Shown here: in pieces, positions 46,499 through 55,602 of the stretch
How positions within the stretch are numbered: the first letter of the stretch is position 1
Layout of the letters: every line of letters starts with the position of its first letter
Assembly: GCA_017512365.1 (NCBI GenBank)
Contig: JAFWGQ010000071.1
Span: 1 to 64,000, forward strand
Length of the DNA stretch: 64,000 nucleotides
DNA from: Mogibacterium sp.
Lineage (GTDB): Bacteria; Bacillota; Clostridia; Peptostreptococcales; Anaerovoracaceae
Direction of reading: 5' to 3'
Notes under the pieces: generated by a model
What the model was told of the DNA's origin: nothing
The model's input: the letters and a program-made list of their open reading frames with translations, nothing else
Databases searched by the model: none
Made by a program: the position numbers and the translations under genes

Positions 46499-46630
46499 AT
46501 GGAACCGCGCATGAGATTTGTCTCTGAGAATAGTTATAACGATGAGATGAGGAAATACTCCGTCAGAGGAAAGATCTTTGCTGTCGTTGGCAGAAACCTC
46601 AACAACAGACTGGCTGTATTCAAATGGTAG
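46499..46630 (+). CDS. 43-residue small protein in the methyltransferase operon
   Basis: ATG 46499 lies eight bases after AAGGAG, directly behind the first methyltransferase gene. The product starts MEPRMRFVSENSYNDEMRKY, continues SVRGKIFAVVGRNLNNR and ends LAVFKW. It is basic and has no membrane helix. The next gene begins 10 bases after its stop. The clean ribosome site and packing support a real gene; the family is unknown. It could also be the surviving start of a longer gene. Confidence 0.6.
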   Translation: MEPRMRFVSENSYNDEMRKYSVRGKIFAVVGRNLNNRLAVFKW

Positions 46631-46640
46631 GAAATGGTTT

Positions 46641-47879
46641 ATGAAATACAAAGGGGTATACTGGTCACTCTTTGCGCCGATGATAAGAAACAGTATCGCT
46701 GAAAGGTACAGTAAAGAGCTGGCTGACAGATCAATAAAACGTGGAAAGAAAGAGTACAGGAAGCTGCTCGCACATGCTGATGAGCTCGGCCCGGGCAATC
46801 CTATGGCATCCAATGCGTATTTTGCCTATGTGTTCGCTGCGGCGTGGCTTGGCAGCGGCCGGGAGATGACGCCGGAAGATATGGGACAGGTGATGACGGA
46901 TGTCCTGGAAGGCCCGCTGCTTAAGAAGGTTTTTGGTATGACCGATCTCAATCGGGATCCTAAGAAGTGGTACAGGGATATGAAGAAGTACGACAGATGG
47001 TTCCGGAGACATGGAGACAGGTATCCGGTAAACTGGAACGTCAGCTTCGATGAATCCCTGCACAGCGAGGGCAGTTATTACTACTTTACGCGATGCCCAA
47101 TATGTGAATTCTGCGAGAGAGAAGGGATATCCGAACTTATGCCTGCTCTGTGTGCGACAGATGAGGTGATGTTCAGACTTCAGCATGGAAAACTGCACCG
47201 TGAGCATACTATAGCGGGCGGAGACGATATCTGTGACTACTGGGTCACAGGCGACGGTTCGTCAGGCAGTAAAGGTATGTTCTGGGACAGAGTAGCAGGA
47301 GTGTACGACATCTTCACGGATCTGATCAACGCAAAGGTCCACAGAAGACTGAAGCAGGTTGTTGCGTTGCAGATCTCATCGGATGATGAGGTGCTTGAAT
47401 GTGCCTGCGGGACTGGAATGCTGACTGAAGTTGTGGCTCCTTTGTGCAAAAGCATAACAGCGACAGACTTCTCACCAAAGATGATTAAGCAGACGGAGAA
47501 GAAGTGCCGCAGGTATTCCAATGTGACAGTCAGAAATGCGGATATACTTGCTCTCGACTTCCCGGATGAAAGATTTGATGTGGTCATCGCTGCTAACGTG
47601 ATACATCTTCTTGATGAGCCTATAAAGGCGCTCAGCGAGCTTGACAGAGTCTGCCGCAAGGGCGGTAAGCTGATAATCCCGACATATATGAACAAGGACA
47701 GCAAAGGTAAGACCAGCGGTTTTGCCAGTACGGTGGGCAAAGCCGGAGCTGACTTCAAGCGACAGTTCACATTTGGATCATATAAGGAATTCTTTGCTAA
47801 TGCCGGATATACAGATGGTGAATACACCATGATCGAGGGCAGGGTGCCATGCGCAGTGGCAGTACTCAGAAAGCAATGA
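46641..47879 (+). CDS. ATC-hydrolase-like domain fused to a SAM methyltransferase
   Basis: 412 residues from ATG 46641 (the longer in-frame TTG-type opening overlaps the small gene in another frame and is unlikely). Residues 1-205 match the L-2-amino-thiazoline-4-carboxylate hydrolase family: C152 (in CPICEFC), C171-x2-D174, R187 and C198-D199. Residues 215-412 are a class I methyltransferase with motif I VLECACGTGMLTE (251-263) and ATDFSPKM. ATC hydrolase opens a cysteine-derived thiazoline ring in Pseudomonas; whether this copy is an enzyme or a Cys-based metal or ligand site is open. Confidence 0.85.
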   Translation: MKYKGVYWSLFAPMIRNSIAERYSKELADRSIKRGKKEYRKLLAHADELGPGNPMASNAYFAYVFAAAWLGSGREMTPEDMGQVMTDVLEGPLLKKVFGMTDLNRDPKKWYRDMKKYDRWFRRHGDRYPVNWNVSFDESLHSEGSYYYFTRCPICEFCEREGISELMPALCATDEVMFRLQHGKLHREHTIAGGDDICDYWVTGDGSSGSKGMFWDRVAGVYDIFTDLINAKVHRRLKQVVALQISSDDEVLECACGTGMLTEVVAPLCKSITATDFSPKMIKQTEKKCRRYSNVTVRNADILALDFPDERFDVVIAANVIHLLDEPIKALSELDRVCRKGGKLIIPTYMNKDSKGKTSGFASTVGKAGADFKRQFTFGSYKEFFANAGYTDGEYTMIEGRVPCAVAVLRKQ

Positions 47880-47906
47880 AAAAATGGATAAAAGGAGGCT
47901 TTTCCA

Positions 47907-49526
47907 ATGTCAGTCAAATACGAGATGCTGAAATCGATCGTTAAAAAAACCGGCATAAAAAACAGTTGGAATCTCAGCGCTGATGAGATCATTGAAATAA
48001 AGAAAAAACAGAATTCCCGGGTAAATATACCTAAACTGAAGGATTCAGAAATAGATATCAGCCGCATATACATCCAGGGATGCCCGGTGATAGCAATGAA
48101 GCACCAGGAGAAAACTGATCATGCAAACATGTTCATCATAGGAGGGGGCATGGTGAGCGCTCCAAGACCGGGATCAATCAGGAAAGCACTCAGATTTGCA
48201 AAAGAGACGGGACTTGATCTGTATATCCCCTATTACCCGCTTTGTACGGTACACCCGCTGACCAAAGCATACAGTATGATCTATGACACATACTGCGAAA
48301 TGCTGAAGGATTATGATGCCGAAAACATCTCCCTTCTTGGCACATCTTCAGGAGGCAATCTGGCGCTCGGGCTTGTTCCATATATAAATGAACAGGGCAA
48401 TGAAGTCCCGATGCCAGCCCATATAATGACCATCTCTCCTGGCACATGTGCAGCGACTGATGAGGAGTGGCAGAGAATGCTTGAACTTGACAGCAAGGAT
48501 CCCGTGATCCCGGCTTCATACATGAAGACAGCGGTAGATATCATGAAGCACGGAGATGACAGCGTACCTGACTACATGATCTATCTGCAGAAGGCTGATT
48601 TCACAGGCTGCCCAAAAGTAACCTTTATATATGGTTCCGATGAAACGCTATATGCCGTTGCTCCCTCATTCGAAGCGGCGATGAAAAAATACAATGTGGA
48701 CTATGACATGATAGTTGGAGAGGGCATGTTCCACTGCTATCCGGTCTTCCCGGGTATTTGCAGAGAAGCTGAGGACGGCTGGAAGCAGATGGTGGACATC
48801 ATGAAAGCCGACAAGGACCATCCGGGATCCAGAAAGAGTGAGATCAAATCCGCTTACAGATCACTGGGCAAGGCACACAGTTTCTATGACGGCATGATGA
48901 CCGGTAGTACTGCGCTTGGCATGGCAGTAGTGAAGATGGTCTGGCAGATGGACAGGGAAGATATGCTTGAGTACCAGGCCGGAGCATTTGAGCCGATACC
49001 TGCCGGTTTCGCAGGTAGACTGCTTGAAGTACCGGTCGGCACCGGTGTGCTGTCGATGCCTGTGTGGAAGACGCTTCCGGATGCGGACATTACATGTCTT
49101 GACTATTCAGAAAAGATGATGGAGGCTGCATCTGACAGGGCGAAGGAAATGGGAATAGACAACATCTCTTTCGTTCAGGGAGATGTCGGAGCGCTTCCGT
49201 TCGAGGAGGGAAGCTTTGATGCTGTCGTATCGCTCAACGGCTTTCATGCCTTCCCGGATAAGGAAGCGGCATACAGCGAGACTTACCGCGTACTTAAACC
49301 GGGTGGTACGTTCAGTGGCTGCTTCTATGTACAGGACAGCAACAAGCATACTGACAGAATGATCAACAGATTCTATATAAGAAGCGGTTTCTTTACCCCT
49401 CCGTTTGAGACAGCAGAGAGCCTTAGACACAGACTTGAAGGCATGTATGATGATGTAGAAGTATATACAGTCAAGAGCATAGCGGTATTCAAAGCCAGAA
49501 AGAGGAAAAACCATGAAGAAATATGA
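47907..49526 (+). CDS. Alpha/beta hydrolase fused to a SAM methyltransferase
   Basis: 539 residues, ATG after AAAGGAGG. Residues 50-300: HSL/acetyl-esterase type alpha/beta hydrolase with oxyanion segment MFIIGGGMVSAP (His of HGGG replaced by Ile), nucleophile elbow GTSSGG (Ser147), an acid in YGSDETLY and His in GMFHCYPVFP. Residues 310-539: class I methyltransferase with motif I RLLEVPVGTGVLSMP (weakened: V in place of the first Gly of GxGxG) and MEAASDRAKEMG, GGTFSGCFYV. The 3' end overlaps the next gene by 14 bases. Confidence 0.88.
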   Translation: MSVKYEMLKSIVKKTGIKNSWNLSADEIIEIKKKQNSRVNIPKLKDSEIDISRIYIQGCPVIAMKHQEKTDHANMFIIGGGMVSAPRPGSIRKALRFAKETGLDLYIPYYPLCTVHPLTKAYSMIYDTYCEMLKDYDAENISLLGTSSGGNLALGLVPYINEQGNEVPMPAHIMTISPGTCAATDEEWQRMLELDSKDPVIPASYMKTAVDIMKHGDDSVPDYMIYLQKADFTGCPKVTFIYGSDETLYAVAPSFEAAMKKYNVDYDMIVGEGMFHCYPVFPGICREAEDGWKQMVDIMKADKDHPGSRKSEIKSAYRSLGKAHSFYDGMMTGSTALGMAVVKMVWQMDREDMLEYQAGAFEPIPAGFAGRLLEVPVGTGVLSMPVWKTLPDADITCLDYSEKMMEAASDRAKEMGIDNISFVQGDVGALPFEEGSFDAVVSLNGFHAFPDKEAAYSETYRVLKPGGTFSGCFYVQDSNKHTDRMINRFYIRSGFFTPPFETAESLRHRLEGMYDDVEVYTVKSIAVFKARKRKNHEEI

Positions 49527-50922
49527 TATCGAAGCGGAAAAAATACTTGGAAAGAAGAGATGGGCCAAGGAAGAACTGGACAGATCTATCCCAAAGGAGC
49601 AGAGCGATAAAATATGGAAAGCCGCTCATGACAGACTTGAAGGATATCTGGAAAAGTATGCGGACATCCCAAAAGGAGAACACGCGCATACCGACAGCAG
49701 GATATTCCCTATGGCAGCCATCTATCTGTCGATCAAAGAAGCAACTGATGAGAAGTTCGCATTTGACTTTATGGAACGGTTTTTTGCATACAGATGTGAA
49801 GGCCTTGCTAAGACACTCGCACGCCTGATGAAGGTGCCGGGAATGAAGGACCTGTTCGTAAGCATCTGGGATCCGATGACCATGAAGATGTTCGGACCTT
49901 CCAGCGGATTCAGTAACAGATTTTATGATAATCCGAAGGGCGAATACCGCATGGATGTGACATCATGCCCGTACAACAGATATCTGACAGAGCTGGGATG
50001 CCCGGAGATAACAAAATTGTTCTGCACAAATGATGACCTGATGTACGGTAATCTTCCGGGGATAGACTTCATCCGTACACAGACCATAGGAAGAGGCGGT
50101 GACTGCTGCGACTTTTACATGAGAAAGTCGCTTAAGACTGACTACAAAAACTGGATACCAAAAGGAATGATCGCGGGACTTGCTGCCGGAACAGCAGTAT
50201 TGACAGGAACTAACATCGCTGTGTGGAAGCATGTGAAGTTAAGCGACAGAAAGGCAGACATAGCAATCAAAGTGCTGCTCGGAGCAGGGCTCGCGGCATG
50301 TGCTAAGGCGACTGAATGGTCGATAATGGCATACAGGGAGTTTTCGTATAACGGAAAAAGGAATCTCTCAAGAGGAATAATCGAAGGTACGGCCGACCAT
50401 GTGAAGATCCCTGCAGGAGGTATCGGCCTTGATGTAGGCTGCGGAAGCGGTGCGCTTACCATAGCCTGTGCCAAACGCAATCCTGATGCCGAGATGGTCG
50501 GACTCGACCGCTGGGGTGCGGAATATGCTTCTTTCAGCAAGAGGCTGTGCGAGAGAAATGCGGAAGCGGAAGGCGTTACAAATATAAGCTTTTGCAAAGG
50601 CGATGCAGTGAAGCTCGATTACCCTGACGAGTGCTTCGATGCCGTGACAAGCAACTATGTGTATCACAACATAGCCGGCGTCAATAAGCAGGATCTTTTG
50701 AGAGAAACGCTGCGTGTCCTGAAGAAGGGCGGAACATTCGCGATACATGACATAATGTCTAAGGCAAGGTATGGAGATATGGAAAAGTTCGTGGATGAAC
50801 TCAGAAACCAGGGGTATGAAGAAGTGAACCTCATCCATACAGATAACGGGCTTTTCATGTCAAAATCTGAGGCGAGACGTATGATGCTGACAGGCTCTGC
50901 GCTTCTTGTCGGTAGAAAGTAA
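49513..50922 (+). CDS. ATC-hydrolase-like domain, two membrane helices and SAM methyltransferase in one chain
   Basis: 469 residues. Residues 1-205 are an ATC-hydrolase-like domain with C152 (SCPYNRY), C171, D174 or D175, R188 and C198-C199-D200. Two hydrophobic segments follow at about 217-237 and 252-272. A methyltransferase domain (290-469) has motif I IGLDVGCGSGALTIA (304-318), VGLDRWG and a GGTFAIHDI post-motif. Both enzymatic domains would face the same side of the membrane. Last gene before the tetR promoter region. Confidence 0.85.
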   Translation: MKKYDIEAEKILGKKRWAKEELDRSIPKEQSDKIWKAAHDRLEGYLEKYADIPKGEHAHTDSRIFPMAAIYLSIKEATDEKFAFDFMERFFAYRCEGLAKTLARLMKVPGMKDLFVSIWDPMTMKMFGPSSGFSNRFYDNPKGEYRMDVTSCPYNRYLTELGCPEITKLFCTNDDLMYGNLPGIDFIRTQTIGRGGDCCDFYMRKSLKTDYKNWIPKGMIAGLAAGTAVLTGTNIAVWKHVKLSDRKADIAIKVLLGAGLAACAKATEWSIMAYREFSYNGKRNLSRGIIEGTADHVKIPAGGIGLDVGCGSGALTIACAKRNPDAEMVGLDRWGAEYASFSKRLCERNAEAEGVTNISFCKGDAVKLDYPDECFDAVTSNYVYHNIAGVNKQDLLRETLRVLKKGGTFAIHDIMSKARYGDMEKFVDELRNQGYEEVNLIHTDNGLFMSKSEARRMMLTGSALLVGRK

Positions 50923-50944
50923 TAACATTGAAACTCATGATAAA

Positions 50945-51025
50945 GTTAAAATTAACTAACTCCTATCTTGACAATAGGAAATTGATGTGTTAGCATGGCA
51001 ACGAAAAGAGTTAGTTATAGCTAAC
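50945..51025 (+). promoter_or_regulatory. tetR promoter flanked by two operator palindromes
   Basis: TTGACA (50968-50973), 17-base spacer, TAGCAT (50991-50996). Upstream palindrome GTTAA-AATTAA-CTAAC (50945-50960, one mismatch) and downstream palindrome GTTAG-TTATAG-CTAAC (51010-51025) share the arms and 6-base spacing of the other cluster operators. CCTAT/ATAGG arms also flank the -35. Autoregulation by the TetR protein is the likely meaning. A leader of about 110 nt follows. Confidence 0.75.
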
Positions 51026-51113
51026 TATACCATAATACTTTCATCCCTCTTACAATATCTACATCTACAGCTAAAAGTCGCCGATTCCGGCGTCTTTTGG
51101 TGCAATAACAGAC

Positions 51114-51749
51114 ATGCCGAGAGATAAAACATTCAGCCATGAAAAGATCATACGCGCCGCGACCGAAGAGTTTGCGGAATATGGGTATGACAAGGCTTCG
51201 ATGCGCCGTATCGGCAAAAGATGCGGACTTACAGCGGCTGCTCTGTATCGGCATTTTGACAGCAAAGAGGCAATGTATGATGCGCTGGTAAGCCCTGCGC
51301 TTGAGGATCTGAAAGAATGGGTCAGTGAACATGTAAGTAAATCAGAGGAGGCGATCAGAGCCTGCACAGAGATCCCCGACAGCAGAGAAACAGAGCTGAT
51401 ATGGAATTCCACTGAGATAGATATGATGAGGGATCTCATATATCCGCGCATGGAAGAGTATGCAATGCTGGTCAACAAGTCCTATGGATCCAGATACGAG
51501 AATTTCCTTAACGATTTTGTTGAAGATCAGATGAAAAGGATGATACCACAGCTTAAGGAACTGAAAAAGCTGGGGCTTGATGTCAAGGATATCTCGGAAG
51601 AGGAACTCCATATCGTGACCACAGCATATTGTACGGCGCTGTTTGAGCCGGTGGTGCGCAACTATTCACTTGAAGAAGCAGTGAGCTATCTGGATACGGT
51701 CGAGGCATTCTTCATGCCGGGCTGGAAAAACCTGCTGGGGTTCGCTTAA
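51114..51749 (+). CDS. TetR/AcrR-family regulator
   Basis: 211 residues. The N-terminal helix-turn-helix is standard: IIRAATEEFAEYGYDKASMR, then IGKRCGLTAAALYRHFDSKE (residues 12-52). The C-terminal ligand domain is helical and divergent, with CTEIPDSRETELIW and a single Cys in TTAYCTALFEP. It most likely binds GTTAG-N6-CTAAC sites at 45794, 50945, 51010 and 58174. The ribosome site is weak. The downstream ABC operon follows 128 bases later. Confidence 0.93.
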   Translation: MPRDKTFSHEKIIRAATEEFAEYGYDKASMRRIGKRCGLTAAALYRHFDSKEAMYDALVSPALEDLKEWVSEHVSKSEEAIRACTEIPDSRETELIWNSTEIDMMRDLIYPRMEEYAMLVNKSYGSRYENFLNDFVEDQMKRMIPQLKELKKLGLDVKDISEEELHIVTTAYCTALFEPVVRNYSLEEAVSYLDTVEAFFMPGWKNLLGFA

Positions 51750-51792
51750 GGCAAAGCACCTCCTTTTTAAAAACAAATACATGCACGTCGAT

Positions 51793-51852
51793 GCCTGTCT
51801 TCTTAGGAAGACAGGCACTCGGCTTATATAGGGTTAGTTAACAAACCGTTAA
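51793..51852 (+). promoter_or_regulatory. Hairpin plus GTTAAC palindrome upstream of the ABC genes
   Basis: A perfect 10-bp hairpin (GCCTGTCTTC/GAAGACAGGC, 51793-51816) is followed by TATATA (51825) and the near-palindrome GGTTAGTTAACAAACC (51832-51847). The same order, hairpin then GTTAAC, recurs at 55508-55557. It may combine a terminator of tetR with an operator. Confidence 0.5.
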
Positions 51853-51876
51853 TGGTGTTCACAGGAGGAAATATAT

Positions 51877-53676
51877 ATGGACAAGAAAAAAGAAAGCGAT
51901 CTGTCGGTCCTGCTCGGCTATGCGGGCAGTTATAAAAAACTGACATTCCTGGGACTGGCTTTGTCAGCCGCAGCCATGATTCTCGGCATGCTGCCGTATA
52001 TCTGCATATGGCTCGTGGCAAGAGACCTGATAGCAGTTGCCCCCGACTGGACAAATGCGACGAGCATCTCTCATTACGGATGGATGGCCTTTGCATTCGC
52101 ATTCGGAGGGATAGTCGTATACTTCTGCGCTCTTATGTGCACGCACCTTGCGGCTTTCCGCACGGCTGTAAACATAAGAAAGCAGGGCATGGCTCATCTC
52201 ATGAAGACTCCGCTCGGATTCTTCGACAACAACGCATCGGGCCTCATCAGAAACCGTCTCGACGGAGGTGCGGCCGAGACCGAGACTCTGCTGGCTCATA
52301 ATCTCGCGGACATAGTCGGAACGGCAGCGATGTTCATCAGCATGATAGTCCTGATGTTCGTGTTCGACTGGCGAATGGGTGCGGCCTGCCTGCTGGCGGC
52401 TGTTATATCCGTGATCGCCCTGTTCACGATGATGGGCGGCAAGAACGCAAAGCTCATGGCCGAATACCAGGCGGCTCAGGATCACATGAGCAAAGCCGGA
52501 ACGGAATACGTCAGAGGCATACCTGTGGTCAAGGTCTTCCAGCAGACGGTCTATTCATTCAGGGCCTTCAAGGAGGCTATAGATGATTACAGCGCCAAGG
52601 CCGAGCATTATCAGGGCGACATATGCAGAGTACCGCAGGCGGTTAATCTCACATTCACTGAAGGTGCGTTCGTTTTCCTTGTACCTGTCGCCATACTGAT
52701 AGCTCCGCGTGCCCTGGCAAACGGAAGCTTTGCCGAATTCGTCACCGACTTCGCGTTCTATGCGGTGTTCTCGGCGATCATCTCGACAGCGCTTGCCAAG
52801 ATAATGTTTGCAGCAAGCGGCATGATGCTCGCTTCCACGGCGCTCGGGCGTATCGATAAGGTGATGAGCGCTCCTGTGTTTGATCCTGTAGAAGATCCGA
52901 AGGAGCCTCACGACAACAGCGTTGAATTCAGGGATGTGTCGTTCACATATGAAGGTGCAGAACTTCCGGCCCTCGATCATGTGTCGTTCAGAGCTGAACC
53001 GGGCCAGACCATTGCTCTTGTCGGTCCTTCGGGCGGCGGCAAGACCACGGCGGCCAGCCTCATACCAAGATTCTGGGATGTATCGGACGGAAGCGTCATG
53101 GTCGGAGGAGTTGACGTGAGGCATATAGATCATCACGTTCTCATGGACAACATAGCTTTCGTTTTTCAGAACGTGCATCTCTTCAAGACATCCATACTTG
53201 AGAACGTTCGTGCCGCAAGACCGGATGCTTCAAAGGAGGAAGTCATGGAGGCACTCTTTGCTGCCCAGTGTGGCGATATAATCGCAAACCTTCCGGAGGG
53301 TATAGACACCGTGATTGGTACCGAGGGCACATATCTGTCGGGCGGCGAGCAGCAACGCATTGCACTTGCAAGAGCGATACTAAAGGACGCGCCTATAGTG
53401 GTGCTCGATGAAGCGACAGCCTTCGCTGATCCTGAGAACGAATCGCTCATACAGAGAGCGTTCTCATCGCTCACAAAAGACCGCACGGTGATAATGATCG
53501 CTCACAGACTCTCGACCGTGACAGGGGCAGACAAGATCATCGTTCTCGATGAGGGACACGCAGTTGAAGAAGGGACGCACGATGAACTCCTGGCAAAGGG
53601 AGGCCTGTACGCCCGCATGTGGGAGGATTACAGCAAAGCCGTCAAATGGCGCATTACATCAGAGGAGGTGGCTTAG
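51877..53676 (+). CDS. ABC transporter, membrane and ATPase domains fused (first subunit)
   Basis: 599 residues, ATG after AGGAGG. Six membrane helices (20-310), then the nucleotide-binding domain: Walker A GPSGGGKTTAA, Q-loop FVFQNVHLF, signature LSGGEQQRIALARA, Walker B VVLDEATAFADPENE. The FADPENE D-loop, in place of SALD, is found in YbtPQ/IrtAB-type exporters-by-fold that import metal-siderophore complexes. Its stop touches the ATG of the second subunit, so the pair is a heterodimer. Confidence 0.9.
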   Translation: MDKKKESDLSVLLGYAGSYKKLTFLGLALSAAAMILGMLPYICIWLVARDLIAVAPDWTNATSISHYGWMAFAFAFGGIVVYFCALMCTHLAAFRTAVNIRKQGMAHLMKTPLGFFDNNASGLIRNRLDGGAAETETLLAHNLADIVGTAAMFISMIVLMFVFDWRMGAACLLAAVISVIALFTMMGGKNAKLMAEYQAAQDHMSKAGTEYVRGIPVVKVFQQTVYSFRAFKEAIDDYSAKAEHYQGDICRVPQAVNLTFTEGAFVFLVPVAILIAPRALANGSFAEFVTDFAFYAVFSAIISTALAKIMFAASGMMLASTALGRIDKVMSAPVFDPVEDPKEPHDNSVEFRDVSFTYEGAELPALDHVSFRAEPGQTIALVGPSGGGKTTAASLIPRFWDVSDGSVMVGGVDVRHIDHHVLMDNIAFVFQNVHLFKTSILENVRAARPDASKEEVMEALFAAQCGDIIANLPEGIDTVIGTEGTYLSGGEQQRIALARAILKDAPIVVLDEATAFADPENESLIQRAFSSLTKDRTVIMIAHRLSTVTGADKIIVLDEGHAVEEGTHDELLAKGGLYARMWEDYSKAVKWRITSEEVA

Positions 53677-55425
53677 ATGTTCGGACCGATATTCCAGCGC
53701 AAATACGCGCTTACAGACCAGGGTGTACGCAATACGAAAAGAGGCACATTCTGGACGGTCATAGTCAATCTGGTCGTCATGGGCGGCATGGGAATACTGT
53801 ACTTTCTCATGATGAGATTCATGGACACGCTGACAGCCGGAGCCCCGCTGCCGGGGCTTGCGACATTCGGACTTCTGATACTCGCATTCATCGCGCTTTC
53901 GCTGATAACACATCTTCAGCAGTACAAGGCTACCTACGGTCTGGTGTACCGTGAGGTAAAGACTATGAGGATAGGACTCGCTGAGAGACTTCGCAAGTTA
54001 CCGCTCGGATATTTCGGCAAGAGAGATCTGGCAGATCTGACCGAGACCATAATGGGCGACGTGAACCGCATGGAGCATGTATGGTCGCACGTACTTGGAT
54101 ACCTTTACGGTGCGATCATCTCCACTGCTATAGTCGCCGTTATGCTGCTCTTTTATAACTGGAAGCTCACTATAGCATGCCTCTGGGGAGTGCCGGTAGG
54201 TCTCGGACTTTTATTCGGCAGCCGCAGGCTGGCGGCCAAAAGCGCCGAGGATACAAAGGCTAAAGCGATAGATGTGGCCGACGGCATGCAGGAGACGATC
54301 GAGAACATACGCGAGATACATGCGACGAATCAGGAGGAAAAGTTCCTTGATGTGCTGTACAAAAAGATCGATGCTCACGAGAAAAGCATGCTGCACGGAG
54401 AGCTGGTCGCCGGCATATTCGTGAACGGGGCAAGCGTGATCATGAGGCTTGGAGTCGCAACAACGATACTGACAGGAGCAAAGCTCATACTGGCTGGGCA
54501 GATAGACTTCATGCTCTTTTTCATGTTCCTGCTCGTCATAACACGTGTGTATGCACCATTTGATCAGAGCCTGGCTCTGATCGCAGAGCTTTTCATGTCT
54601 CAGGTATCGGCCGACAGGCTTATGGAGATATATGAAACAGAAACAGCCGAAGGCGCTGAGACCTTTAGCCCTGAAGGGCACGATATAGTGTTCAAAGACG
54701 TCGCATTTGCCTATGACGACAGCGAGGTCCTGCACGATGTGAACTTCACTGCAAAGGAAGGAGAGGTGACCGCGCTCGTAGGACCGTCCGGCTCAGGCAA
54801 GAGCACATGCGCAAGGCTTGCGGCGAGACTTTGGGACGTGACAGGCGGCTCCATAGAAGTCGGCGGAGTGGACATAAAAACCATAGATCCCGAAACTCTT
54901 CTTACAGACTACTCGATGGTGTTCCAGGACGTCGTGCTCTTTGATGATACCGTCATGGAGAACATACGCCTCGGAAAGCATGGTGCGACCGATGAGGAAG
55001 TCCTCGCGGCAGCAAAAGCGGCAAACTGCGACGAGTTCGTAAGCAAGCTGCCTGAAGGCTATAAGACTGAGATCGGCGAGAACGGCGCGAGGCTCTCGGG
55101 CGGCGAAAGACAGAGGATATCCATAGCCCGGGCGCTTTTGAAGGATGCGCCTATAGTCCTGCTTGATGAAGCGACAGCATCTCTTGATGTAGAGAACGAG
55201 ACAAAGGTGCAGGGCGCGCTGTCCAGACTTCTTGCGGGCAAGACTGTGCTGGTCATAGCCCACAGGATGCGTACGGTCGAGGCAGCTGACAAGATCGTGG
55301 TGCTTGATAGTGGCAGGGTAGCCGAAGAAGGCAGACCTGAAGAACTGCTCGCAAAAGAGAACGGCATGTTCAGGCGCATGTCCGAGCTGCAGAAGGACAG
55401 TGCCGCCTGGAGCATAGGTGCGTGA
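53677..55425 (+). CDS. ABC transporter, membrane and ATPase domains fused (second subunit)
   Basis: 582 residues, starting immediately after the first subunit's stop (GAGGTGG inside that gene serves as ribosome site). Six membrane helices, then Walker A GPSGSGKSTCA, Q-loop MVFQDVVLF, signature LSGGERQRISIARA, Walker B IVLLDEATASLDVENE with a canonical D-loop. The two subunits thus differ in D-loop and Q-loop regions, as in asymmetric heterodimers. Substrate unknown; the cluster context favours a metallophore or the product of the methyltransferases. Confidence 0.9.
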   Translation: MFGPIFQRKYALTDQGVRNTKRGTFWTVIVNLVVMGGMGILYFLMMRFMDTLTAGAPLPGLATFGLLILAFIALSLITHLQQYKATYGLVYREVKTMRIGLAERLRKLPLGYFGKRDLADLTETIMGDVNRMEHVWSHVLGYLYGAIISTAIVAVMLLFYNWKLTIACLWGVPVGLGLLFGSRRLAAKSAEDTKAKAIDVADGMQETIENIREIHATNQEEKFLDVLYKKIDAHEKSMLHGELVAGIFVNGASVIMRLGVATTILTGAKLILAGQIDFMLFFMFLLVITRVYAPFDQSLALIAELFMSQVSADRLMEIYETETAEGAETFSPEGHDIVFKDVAFAYDDSEVLHDVNFTAKEGEVTALVGPSGSGKSTCARLAARLWDVTGGSIEVGGVDIKTIDPETLLTDYSMVFQDVVLFDDTVMENIRLGKHGATDEEVLAAAKAANCDEFVSKLPEGYKTEIGENGARLSGGERQRISIARALLKDAPIVLLDEATASLDVENETKVQGALSRLLAGKTVLVIAHRMRTVEAADKIVVLDSGRVAEEGRPEELLAKENGMFRRMSELQKDSAAWSIGA

Positions 55426-55429
55426 GTTG

Positions 55430-55557
55430 GTTAACCGGTGTTAACATAGGCTGAACGGGTGGACTAAGAAGCCTGCGAGTGGTATTTTTAAGGGGTAATA
55501 AAGAAATGCCTGTCCTCGGAAGGGGACGGGCTTTCGGTTTATTAAGGGTAAGTTAAC
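55430..55557 (+). promoter_or_regulatory. Intergenic control region before the DUF6110/P-type ATPase operon
   Basis: It holds GTTAAC-CGGT-GTTAAC (55430-55445), a terminator-like hairpin GCCTGTCCTC/GGGGACGGGC followed by TTT (55508-55534) and another GTTAAC (55552-55557). The hairpin and the GTTAAC after it mirror 51793-51847, suggesting a duplicated regulatory module. No clear -35/-10 pair was found. Confidence 0.5.
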
Positions 55558-55602
55558 ACTTCGAACTTTTTGTTCACTGATCTGGATTTAAGGAGAAAAA
55601 CG

